This document shows, one piece after another, positions 10,645 to 21,400 of a stretch of DNA of 64,000 nt. The position numbers were made by a program, and so were the translations under genes. How positions within the stretch are numbered: position 1 is the first letter of the stretch; the number at the start of each line of letters is the position of its first letter. Below the pieces are notes generated by a model, which did not search any database, was not told where the DNA came from, and worked only from the letters and a program-made list of their open reading frames with translations. This DNA comes from Diadophis punctatus similis (taxonomy: Eukaryota > Chordata > Lepidosauria > Squamata > Dipsadidae): NCBI GenBank assembly GCA_023053685.1, contig JALIGW010000016.1:9065001-9129000 (forward strand). The letters run 5' to 3'.

Positions 10645-11790
10645 CTAAAACTTATATTTTGATAAAGTAGACCATAACCTACTACTAGATAAAGTAGAAA
10701 AATGTGGGTTAGACAGCAACACCACCAGATGGATTCAAAACTGGCTGACCAACCGCACTGAACATGTAATGCTCAATGTAACTGCATCTACATGGGGTGA
10801 AGTATGCAGTGGAGTACCCCAAGGCTCTGTTTTAGGCCCAGTACTCTTCAACATCTTCATCAATGACTTGGATGAGGGGATAGATGGGGAACTCATCAAA
10901 TTTGCAGATGACACCAAACTGGCAGGAATAGCCAACTCTCCAGAAGATAGGCTCAAGATACAGAAGGATCTTGACAGACTTGAACATTGGGCGCTATCTA
11001 ACAAAATGAAAGTCAATGGTGAAAAAAGTAAGGTTCTACATTTAGGCAAGAAAAACAAAATGCACAGGTACAGTATATGTGGTACCTTGCTCAACAGTAG
11101 TAACTGTGAGAAGGATCTTGGAGTCCTAGTGAATAACCATTTACAGTAAATATGAGCCAGCAGTGTGCAGTTGCTGCCAAAAAAGCCAACACAGTTCTAG
11201 GCTGCATAAACAGAGGGATAGAATGAAGATCACGTGAAGTGTTAATACCACTTTATAATGCGTTGGTAAGGCCACACTTGGAATACTGCTTGGTCGCCAC
11301 GATGTAAAAAATGGTGTTGAGATTGTAGAAAGAGTGCAGAGAAGAGCAACAAAGATGATTAGGGGACTGGAGGCTAAAACATATGAAGAACGGTTGCAGG
11401 AACTGGGTATGTCTTAGTTTAATGAAAAAAAGGACTAGGGGAGACATGATAGCAGTGTTCCAATATCTCAGGGGTTGCCATAAAGAAGAGGGAGTCAAGC
11501 TATTCTCCAAAGCACCTGAGGGCAGGACAAGAAGCAATGGGTGGAAACTAATCAAGGAGAAAAGCAACCTAGAAATAAGGAGAAATTTCCTGACAGTTAG
11601 AACAATTAATCCGTGGAACAGCCTGCCTCCAGAAGTTGTGAATGCTCCAATACTGGAAGTTTTTAAGAAGATGTTGGATAACCATTTGTCTGAAGTAGTG
11701 TATGGTTTCCTGCCTAAGCAGGGGGTTGGACTAAAAGACCTCCAAGGTCCCTTCCAACTCTGTTATTCCATATTCTATGCGTGTGGAATG
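10645..11790 (+). mobile_element. CR1 LINE fragment (RT to 3' end), broken
   Basis: Frames read VDHNLLLDKVEKCGL, GVPQGSVLGPVLFNIFINDL and FADDTKLAGIANS (catalytic FADD), then TRGDMIAVFQYLRG and GLKDLQGPFQLC at the 3' end. Stops near 11149 and 11226 and a deletion near 11290 break the frame. Close relative of the longer copy at 53227-56060. Confidence 0.85.
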
Positions 11791-12034
11791 TCAAATGAAC
11801 ATTTTGAAGAGTTTTTAAAGAGATCCAGTCTAGTCCAACCTCTCCTATCTTATTAATGCTTATTCCCCCTCCCCAACTGAAACATCCTCTTGATTCCTCT
11901 TTCCTTTATATATGTTTATAGCCTTTTCAAAAACATTTTTTAAATGTAAAGTACTCATGGATAAGATATTCTATCTCAAATAATGATACAGAACAGGAGG
12001 CATCATGTTTTGGTAATGCTGTTCTTGGGTTCCA

Positions 12035-13112
12035 TCAAGTATTTATTTTTATTTATTTATTTGTTTTGTCAAGCATGTATAAGATAATAAATATAAATAT
12101 ATACAAGATTATGAATACATAAAATGGATATGAATAAATGGGGTCGTTAAGACAGGGGACGGTAGGCACGTTGGTGTGCTTATGCACGCTCCTTACAGAC
12201 CTCTTAGGAATGGGGTGAGGTCAAGAGTAGACAGTCTAAGGTTAAAATTATAGGGGTTTGGGGAAGAAACCACAGAGTTAGGTAGTGCATTCCAGGCATT
12301 GGCCACTCTGTTGCTGAAGTTGTATTTTATGCAATCGAGTTTGGTGCGGTTTACCTTAAGTTGGTATCTATTGTGTGCTCATGTATTGTTGTGGTTGAAG
12401 CTGAAGTAGTTATTGACAGATAGAACATTGTAGCAGATTATTTTGTGTACTACGCTTAGGTCAGACCGAAGGTGGCGTAGTTCTAAGTTGTCTTAAGCCC
12501 AAAATTTCAAGTCTGGTGGCATAAGGTATTCTGTTGCAAGCAGTGGAGTGGAGGACATTTCTTGTGAAATATCTCTGGACTCTCTCAATTGTATTAATGT
12601 CCGATATGCAGTGCGGATTCCAGACAGATGAGCTGTATTCGAGAATTGGTCTAGCAAATGTTTTGTATGCTCTGGTTAGTAGTACAGTGTTACCAGAGAA
12701 GAAGCTACACAAGATTAGGTTAAGAATTCTTAATGCCTTTTTGGCAATGTTGTTACAGTGGGCTCTGACACTTAGATCATTAGAGATGAGTACTCCAAAG
12801 TCCTTAGCAGAGTGGGGGTTGTCTACGAGGTCGCATCCGCCCAGCTTGTATTTTGTGTTCTGATTTTTTTTGCCAATGTGTAACACAGAGAATTTGTTGG
12901 TTGAGATTTGAAGTTGCCAATTGTTTGACCATTCTGACAAATAGTCAAGGTCTTTTTGAAGGGTAGCAGTATTGTCGGTGGTGTTGAATAGTTTTACATC
13001 ATCAGCGAAGAGAACGCAGTTGCTTATAATATGATCACAAAGGTCATTTATGTAAAGTATAAAGAGTGTTGGCCCTAAAACGCTGCCTTGGGGGACACTG
13101 CTGTTAACAGGT
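12035..13112 (-). mobile_element. CR1/L3-like LINE 3' fragment
   Basis: Minus-strand frame 12461-12940 reads FSVLHIGKKNQNTKYKL, KDFGVLISNDL and ARPILEYSSSVWNPH, the RT thumb and C-terminal region. Farther right, CTGCCTTGGGGGACACTGCT continues the RT. The left end is AT-rich 3' UTR. Confidence 0.7.
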
Positions 13113-14507
13113 GTAGGAATGAGAAATTGACGACTGAAGTAAAAACTTTATTGTCTGCCCACTAGTTCTGAGAAAGTTGGAGATAATAATGACACCTTGA
13201 TTGAATTTGCTACACAAATGACTTGACAATAAGAACAGATTTTGCCACTGGGGTCAATGGTCCTGAAAACGGGCTATAAGATGAACATGAAATACTCAAA
13301 TATTCCAGCTGGTTTTTAAAAATATTATTATTCACTGACCAGGGTCACTGTCCTGAAAAACAAATGATCTGGTTATCTGGGATGCTGGAAGATTGTGGCC
13401 CTAAATTTTTTGTCAAGTTTTAAGTATCACTCAGTCAAAATGGCTTTTTCTTCTCCTATACGTAAGTGATACATACTGTAAGTGATAAGATGCTACCAAT
13501 CCTTGTTGTTGCAAATAGTGACTACAATCATTTGACTTATTTCTGATTGAATTGTCATAATCTATTCTTTTCGCTTTCACTTCCATTTAACCTCACCTAT
13601 CTACATTTTAATTTTCTGCAGAAAATAGCTACCAGAATGACTGGAGAGTTATAGAAGCTTCTATACAAGGAAAACCTAAATCATGCGGTGCTTTTTATCT
13701 TAAGTCAAGGTAGTGGGATACAGGAGAACAAAAGAAAAGTATATAATATCACACATAGCTGAAAAATAAGTACAGACAGAAGCTTTTCTTCCACTTTAAC
13801 AAATAATCTATTGAAACTAAATGCAGATTTTTATTTTTTTTTAAAGGGATACAATGCAATTAGATGTGGTTATGGCTTACAATTTAGATGATTTTGAAGA
13901 AGACTAGCTACTACTATTGCATACTAACTCTTGAACCACATGAAGCCAACCTTAAATTCTATCCATTTATGCTTTGACTATCATACTCTAATAATAAATC
14001 TAAATCATTAGGTTGAATTTTTTTTAAAAAAGAAAAATACCTATTCTAGGTGATTATTTGAAAATATATTATAAATCATATCTTTTCAAATTTCAGGACA
14101 TTACTTTTTTTTAGTGGTTTCCTCTATCTAATATTCCCATCTTCCACAGACAGCCATCAGAATTGGAAGTGTCTTATATCATGGGATGGATATAAAATAA
14201 ATCTATTAAAATTTCTGGAATTTAATTTCACCCTGCTTTGGTAACAACTCATTATCTGTAATAATAGAGATATAAGATTCAACATTTGATGAAATAAAAT
14301 CTCCAAATCCCACAAGAGTCAAGTTCTACTATTTGCTATGGGTAAATCTTTGTTTAATACAGGACTGACCTAGAACTCTACTTCCTAAATAAACAAAAAA
14401 AACCCTATGACATTGGACTAAAATATTTCAAAAATCGCATGAACAGGAACTGGATTTTCCAAGACATTTAGAAATATACAGAATTTTGCTTGGAATGGGT
14501 AATGCAA
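13113..14507. other. AT-rich spacer
   Basis: I see no gene or classifiable repeat; only short poly-A/T runs. Confidence 0.5.
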
Positions 14508-14512
14508 TAAGG

Positions 14513-15141
14513 TGTTGTGGTCCACCAGTGGCCTGCAGAGCTGGCAGCAGAGTTGGACAGTGAGGAGGCTGGGGAGGAACCTGGGCCAGGCCTGGAGTCT
14601 GGAGAAGGCTCGGTGCCAGAGGCAGGGATTCAGCCAGGGCCATCTGGGAGGTCTGTCCTGACTCCAAATCTTCCAGAGGCTGACATGAGCGAGGCAGAGG
14701 AATGGGGGAGCCTGTTCTCAATGCGCACATGCACAGAGCTGCCAAAAGGCAAGAACAGTTCCAGAGGAGGAGGACTACTTGGGAGTAAGGCTTGGGGATA
14801 ATTGCCCCTCCCATAAGCTATATAAGTGGAGAACACAAAAGGGTTCGTTGCAGGAAGCAACTCCGTTCATCTATAGCTCTCGTCATTGCAACTCAGATTC
14901 AGTTTTTGTTCCTGTTTGGACTTGCCAAGTTTTTCCTGCAAATTGGTCCTTGGCAGTTTGCCAAAGAAGAGCAAGGTTTGTGTGTGTTATCTGCCTTTCC
15001 CTGAAAGACTTTAGTTGGACTCATTTTACTTTGGACTTATTACGACTGCTAATGAAAATAATTAGCAGCTGTTACAAATTAAAGAGGTTTGTGAGACGCC
15101 GTTTGTGCGTCTTATTTAATCAGGAAGCCTAGGTCAGAACA
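14513..15141 (+). mobile_element. Solo LTR
   Basis: Begins TGTTGTGGTCC and ends CAGAACA with a perfect 5-bp duplication TAAGG (14508-14512, 15142-15146). TATATAA at 14819-14825 is a plausible TATA box and ATTAAA near 15076 a plausible poly(A) signal. The Glu-rich open frame near its start is LTR sequence, not a gene. Its start resembles the LTR at 60082-60776. Confidence 0.75.
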
Positions 15142-15200
15142 TAAGGTGTCTATGGAAGCATTGGATCATATTCTTTCATCACTGTACTCTAAATACATAC

Positions 15201-15682
15201 CGTATTTTTGGAGTATAAGACGCACCTTTTTCCTCCCTAAAAGTGGCTGAAAATTTGGGTGCGTCTTATACTTCGAATGCAGCTTTTTTTCCAGCCCTAA
15301 CTAGGTGCTAACAGATCTTCCCAGCTCTTACCTTGCAGGCTTTTTCATTGTTACTCTCTCCAAAGAATGTTTTTCCAGCCCTAAGTCTTTGCAGAATTTT
15401 TTTTCATTGCTCTACTTGCTCCGAGTAAGTTTTTTTTCTAGCCCTAACCAGGTGCTAACTATCTTCCCAGCTCTTACTGGCTTGCAGGCTCTTTCATTGT
15501 TACTCTCTCAGAAGAAGGTTTTTTTAAGTCCTAACCAGGGGATAAAATAATGTGCTGAAGCTGACCAGACTAAGGATGCTAGCCAGATGAATACCTGATA
15601 GGCAGATTGTTTTCCCCTATTTTCCTCCCCAAAAACTAAGGTGGGTCTTATACTCCGGTGCGTCTTATACTCTGAAAAATAC
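15201..15682. mobile_element. Long-inverted-repeat MITE
   Basis: Left end CGTATTTTTGGAGTATAAGA and right end TCTTATACTCTGAAAAATAC are inverted copies. A second copy of the end motif is just inside (TGCGTCTTATACTTCG). Transposon superfamily not assigned. Confidence 0.7.
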
Positions 15683-15689
15683 AATATGC

Positions 15690-16527
15690 TACAGATGAAT
15701 TTATTTTTGTTCATTGCCTGGTAAGAGATCAGTCCAAATTGATTTCAGAAGATACAGATTTTTATCTGGCACCAGTAGTGGAATGCGAGTTTGGTTGTTT
15801 ATCTACTAGGATGTGGGCATTCCAGGCAGTACACAATGCTATTCTTGATGGTTTTTGAAAGTTAAGAGCTGTTCTTAAATGTAGTCACCATTTAGTAGAT
15901 TCAAGTTAGCATATCTTTCATTCCACCTTTTCATCTTCCCCCTCATGCAGCAGGTACTGCTCATCATAAATAATGATCTAACTAATTATTCCTCTTTAGT
16001 GCTCTGCCCACATTCGTATTTCACTGGTCAGTCCAATTTTCTCCTCTTTCTAGCTGTATTGAGTCCTGTGTAAGAGTAAGTAGAACTTCACTGTTTTATT
16101 ATTTAGCAGTCTGTTAAAAAGACAAGAATAAGGTAGTCAGGAAGGGAAAGAATCACAATCTGGACAGAATTATACAGGCTTAATCAGTTGTCCAGCTTTT
16201 TCATTCAGGAAAGCTGGGGGTGAACTCCAAGGGAATTCTTCTTGCAGTAACTATTTGGAGCAGGAAGAAAAAACTTTCTAGTTTTTTTAAAAAATCATCT
16301 AAAATTGCGTATTTCCTGTATCTATCAGGATTGCACCAAAATAGGTGAAACAGTGAAAGGAAGGAGTTTGAAATATAACTCCACCTTTATCCGAAAGAGT
16401 AGAAAGTTTTTCAAATGCAACAAAAGTTGGCTTTCTGTATTTTGCAGTTACTGAAATATATATTGCTGCCTAAAGAATGTCTGAATGAATACTGAACCCA
16501 GAAATTAAAATTGTCTACTGCTTCAGC
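15690..16527. other. Spacer
   Basis: No gene or clear repeat seen. Confidence 0.4.
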
Positions 16528-16535
16528 ACTTAGGG

Positions 16536-16665
16536 CAGCGGTGGGTTGCTCCCGGTTCGGACTGGTTCTTAGAACCAGTAGCGCTGCTGGCGAGAGGCTC
16601 CGCATGCGCAGAAGCATCGCGCACATACGCAAACCATTAGCAAAATCATTTTCAACCCACCACTG
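16536..16665. mobile_element. hAT-type MITE
   Basis: CAGCGGTGGGTTGC...CAACCCACCACTG with duplications ACTTAGGG (16528-16535) and CCTTAGGG (16666-16673). Confidence 0.75.
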
Positions 16666-16849
16666 CCTTAGGGACAGATTTAAACAGAGCTCTCTCTGAG
16701 TGTCAGGACTATTTAAAATATATTTGCATTCTTACTCAAAATATTGTGAGATCACCCAGATATTTTAGATAAGATTACATCATTTTGCTAATTTATAATT
16801 TTGAAAGATATAATTTGGGGGCTGAAGATGATATGAGGATTGTCCATAA

Positions 16850-17099
16850 GAGCCGAGGTGGCGCAGCGGTTAGAGGCAGGTACTGCCGGCCACTTTAGCT
16901 GACACTGATCCGCAGGTCAGCGGTTCAAATCTCACCGGCTCAAGGTTGACTCAGCCTTCCATCCTTCCGAGGTAGGTAAAATGAGGACCCAGATTGTTGG
17001 GGGCAATATAAATATACATTGCTTACTGGTGTAAACCGCTTAGAGAGTGCTTGCACTGTGAGGCGGTATATAAATCTCACAAATAAATAAATAAATAAA
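16850..17099 (+). mobile_element. tRNA-derived SINE (Sauria/Squam type)
   Basis: A box TGGCGCAGCGG (16859-16869), B box GGTTCAAATCT (16922-16932), the conserved body (GAGGCGGTATATAAATC) and an (AAAT)n tail. Most complete copy in the window. Confidence 0.88.
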
Positions 17100-17139
17100 A
17101 GACATCTCGGAAAAATATTTCAAAATAAATTTATTTATA

Positions 17140-17362
17140 GCAATAGCACTTAGACTTATATACCGCTTCATAGTGCTTTACAACCCTCTCTAAGCGGTTT
17201 ACAGAGTTCAGCATATTGCCCCCAACAATCTGGGTCCTCATTTTACCCACCTCGGAAGGATGGAAGGCTGAGTCAACCTTGAGCCGGTGAGATTTGAACA
17301 GCTGAACTGCTGAACTAGCAGTCAGCTGAACTTGCAGTGCTGCTTTTAACCACTGCGCAATT
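17140..17362 (-). mobile_element. tRNA-derived SINE
   Basis: Reverse-oriented; ATATACCGCTTCATAGTGCT end and GGTGAGATTTGAAC B-box side visible. Confidence 0.82.
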
Positions 17363-17367
17363 TAAAT

Positions 17368-17545
17368 AAAATTTATTTATTTATTTTAGTGTTCTTATAT
17401 GCCGCCCTACTCCCTGGGGATTCAGGGCGGCGTACAACATGTAAAGAACAACTATAAAAGACCATATCAATAAAAATAATAACAGATTAAAAATTAAAAA
17501 AACATTCAAACCATACACTCATGGGGGAGACTTAAGATATTAAAT
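17368..17545 (-). mobile_element. L2-type LINE 3' end
   Basis: TATGCCGCCCTACTCCCTGG matches the reverse of the L2 3' end near 37270-37310, with the AAAT tail at left. Confidence 0.7.
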
Positions 17546-17671
17546 GGTCATACATTTTATACATGTACAAGGTTTAAATGTATAAGCTCACACACCATGC
17601 AAAAGCAGCTGTACTGACTCACACACCATGCAAAAGGACACAAATGGCACCTGCAACAGATTTAACACATT

Positions 17672-17735
17672 TAACAGAGTTGGAAGAAGGTACCTTGCAA
17701 GGTCATCTAGTCCAACCCCCTGCCTAAGCAGCATT
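17672..17735 (-). mobile_element. CR1 3'-tip fragment
   Basis: TAACAGAGTTGGAAGAAGG and TCATCTAGTCCAACCCCCTG blocks only. Confidence 0.5.
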
Positions 17736-17813
17736 GCAAAAGCACACAAAATGGCCCCTGCCACAAGCATGAGCCTCACAGAGCAACAAAGAGCTGAAAA
17801 AAAACTTTCATAC

Positions 17814-17818
<5 letters not shown>

Positions 17819-17881
<63 letters not shown>
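17819..17881. repeat. (AC)n microsatellite
   Basis: About 31 units; the long open frames crossing it on both strands are artefacts of the repeat. Confidence 0.95.
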
Positions 17882-17899
17882 ACACAGCAACACAATTGG

Positions 17900-18264
17900 T
17901 TCACATAGCGTGCCAAAAGGGGGGGAATGTGGGGGATCACGTGTGTGCGTGCCCACACTCATAATTCCATGCACCCCCGCACATGCACGCATGACCCCCT
18001 GTTCCCAGCATGCAATGGCACGCCCATTTTTCGCTCTCCCCAGGCTCCAGAGCCTTTCTAGGAGCCTGGGGAGGGTGAAAACGGCCTTCCCCACCCCCTC
18101 TGGAGGCTGGAAACAGCCTGTTTCCCAACTCCCAGTGGGCCCAGAAGGCCCGAAAATCAGCCGGCTGGTGCACACATGCACGCTGGACCTGAGCTCGCGT
18201 GCCCACCGATATGGCTCCGTGTGCCACTTGTGGCACCCGTGCCGTAGGTTCGCCATCACGGACC
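17900..18264. mobile_element. hAT element, right part
   Basis: Ends AGGTTCGCCATCACGG, the same terminus as the elements at 18646 and 39108. The left inverted end is not found. Confidence 0.5.
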
Positions 18265-18401
18265 TAGATTTTCACTAAAGTAGGAGGAGACTCAATCAAA
18301 ATGATAGAGGCAGGAAAAGGGAGAAGAAGCAAAGTATTCAGATCATGTTCAAACAATACTCTTCTTTCCTAAGATTCCTGTTCTAGATCCAGAAGATAGT
18401 C

Positions 18402-21400
18402 ATGGACTTCACCATAAGTATTTGGGTCTTCTTAATCCTACTCTACTGGCCATGGAATTCAGAAACACGAAAATATGAAGCCATCCTTAAGGTGCCAAAT
18501 GGAGGACGATGGGGTACTTGGAGAGAGATAATATTCTGTCCTACAGGACATATTAATGGCTTCGCACTGAAGGTATTTTGCTTCTCCCACCCTATTGCTC
18601 TTCTGGTTTATGGGCATGTTCCTCCAAATACAGAATGGTTTAGGGCAGTGATGGCGAACCTGTTAGACACCGAGTGCCCAAACTGTGCACGCATGCCCAA
18701 ATGGAAAGGTGCGGGTGAACGGGCGGACATGTGTGAATACACACATGCACAGACATGCATGAATGCACGCATGTGCGGGTGCATGTGCAGCAGAGACCCA
18801 AAGACCAGCTGGCCGACGGGAGGCAGGGCATCCCAACACTGGCAGCGCGGCAAGAGGTCAGATCTTTTTCTTTCATGAGCTTCTGTTTCATCGTTTGCAG
18901 GCAAACAGAAGCTCACGAAAGAAATGCCACAGAGATTTGACCTGGGGTGACAGCGCATGTACCAGCAGAGAGGACTCAGTGTGCCACCTCTGGCATGCGT
19001 GCCATAGGTTCGCCATCACGGGCTTAGGGTAACATCTTAAACAAAAGTTATGTGGGGGACAAAGCGAGAAAGAAGAAAACAAAGGGCTAGTAATAGAACA
19101 GAAATGTTTTTGCAAGCATAAGGATGAAATTCATTGAGGGCTGCATCAGGGTTGTATTTGACCTTGGGGGGGTGGGTAGGGGGGCATGGCCAGGGGGCAT
19201 AGCCAGGGTGGGCATGGCCAGCTCGATGTCACTCATCGAGGCTCCGTTTTCGGCCGTGACAGCTCCTGCAACCCTCTGAGGTCAATTTTTGCTGGCAGAG
19301 GCCCTGCAGGCCAGTCCTTTGTTGTTTCCAGGGCGGGCCCATGGGCCAGATCTAAGCACCCCATGGGCCAGATCCAGCCCGTGGCCCTTGAGTTCGACAC
19401 CCCTGCATTACAGGTAGCTTTGACCTACAGTCACAATTGGAACCAGAATTTCCATTGCAAAGCAAGGTAATTGTTAAGTGAGTCGTACCTGATTTTCCAA
19501 CTTTTTTTTGCCATGGTTGTTAAGTGAATCACCGTGGCTGTTAAGTAAATCATGCCCTCATTAAGTGAATCCCACTTTCCCCATTGACTTTGCTTGTTGG
19601 AAACTGGCTGGGAAGGTTGCAAAAGGTCATCACAACTGTCATAAAGTCATGCTGGTTGCCCAATGTCCAAAGTTTGATCATGCAGCTATGGGAATGCCAT
19701 GACAATCATAAGTGCTGGACTTGTCATAACTCACCCCCCCCAGTTCTGTTGTAAGTTCAAATATTCATGATTGTAATGGTTTAAGTCGAGGATTATCTGT
19801 ATTGTGACTTCTTTTCCTTCCTTTTTATACTTGTGGGATGTAAGGGAATCAGTCTGAGTCTTTTACTAATACTTTCCCACTTCCCTGGACTTAACACATG
19901 AATATTCTTCCTCTGTTGCTTCTGGATGCCTTTATTTTAATTTTAATTTAATTTAATTAAAAGTTCTTATAGGCCGCCCAATCCCATAGGACTCAGGGCG
20001 GCGTACAACATGAATAAGAACAGTACAAAAATACACGACAATTTAAAAAAACATAACATAATATTAAAAACCATTCATTCATGGGGGAATCCGATCTTCT
20101 TCTTCTTCACCCTGCCTGCCGGAAGAGCCATGTTTTCACGGCTTTGCGGAAGGCCAGTAGAGTGGGGATGGTCCGGATCTCTGGTGGGAGTTGGTTCCAG
20201 AGAGATGGTGCTCCCACAGAGAAGGCTCTCCCCCGTGGACCTGCCAACCAACATTGTTTGGCTGATGGGACCTGGAGGAGGCCCACTCTGTAGGACCTAA
20301 CTGGTCGTAGGGAGGAATGTGGTAGGATGCGGTCCCGGAGGTAACCTGGCCCTGAGCCATGTAGGGCTTTAAAGGTCAAAACCAACACCTTAAATTGCGA
20401 CCGGAGACTAATAGGCAGCCAATGCAGCTGGCAGAGGATAGGTGTTACGTGGGTGTATCTCGGCACTTATCATGGGCTTGTCCAAGGCTTCCCACAATTA
20501 ATAGGATCTTCAAGGTATGTCACACAGGAAAAAGTCCAATTTCAATAAAGGAATTTTTTGGTAGCAATTCTTTCTTTTTCTGTTTTGTTTTTATTTTTGA
20601 ATGATCCTGACAACCCTACTTATACTACTCATAAGAATTACTTAGCATTTCTAAATAGTTTCTAAACGGCTGATGCCCATTTCTCTCTCTTTCAATATAG
20701 TATGTCCCCTAAGCATATCAGGATGTGGCATCTTTTCAGGAGGATTCTGGGAAAAATGGCAGTTCTTATTCCTCCCAAAAATAACTGAAATATTCATACA
20801 GTAGAACCTGAAATTAGAATGGGGGAAGCCATTGTCTTTGGAATAAAATTACTTCCTTTCTGAATTCAGCTTCTTGAAGTTTCAGAAAATTCTTGCATAG
20901 AGACATATGAACAGGTTGTGGAATGTCAAGGCCAGAGGTCTGCAACCTTAAACACTCAAAGAGCCATTTGGACCCGTTTCCCACAGAAAAGAAAATACCG
21001 GGAGCCACAAAACCTGGGTGGGCATTGCCAACTCAACGTCACTCACTTCCACCAGTCACATGACCCCCCCAATGCCTATGCCTATCCAGCCGGTCATTAG
21101 GGCAGAGAACCAGTTATTAAAAAACACCTTGTGGTGCCCATATACAGGTACTGAATGTAAAATAGTAAGTTATTGTATAAAGTTAAAATGTTGTTCAAAG
21201 GAACTGTTTAAGCAAGTAAGTATAGAGCCAAACAGCTTTTAAATGCATGGTAAGTAGAAAGGGGGAGGTGTTTATCCCAGTGCTCCAGAAGGGAGGGGGG
21301 ATAGATGACATCATAAGAGACAGCCAATCGGAGCATAGATAGCAGGGCCAGGAACTATAAAAGGCCTGGCTGAGAGAGATGTGGAGCTCTCTGTTATGTT

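Noticed and set aside
14517..14860. Glu/Pro-rich host gene
   Set aside because: Lies inside a solo LTR with perfect TAAGG duplications.
17588..18278. Open frames of more than 200 codons on both strands
   Set aside because: They run through a (CA)n tract and a GC-rich hAT relic; composition explains the lack of stops.
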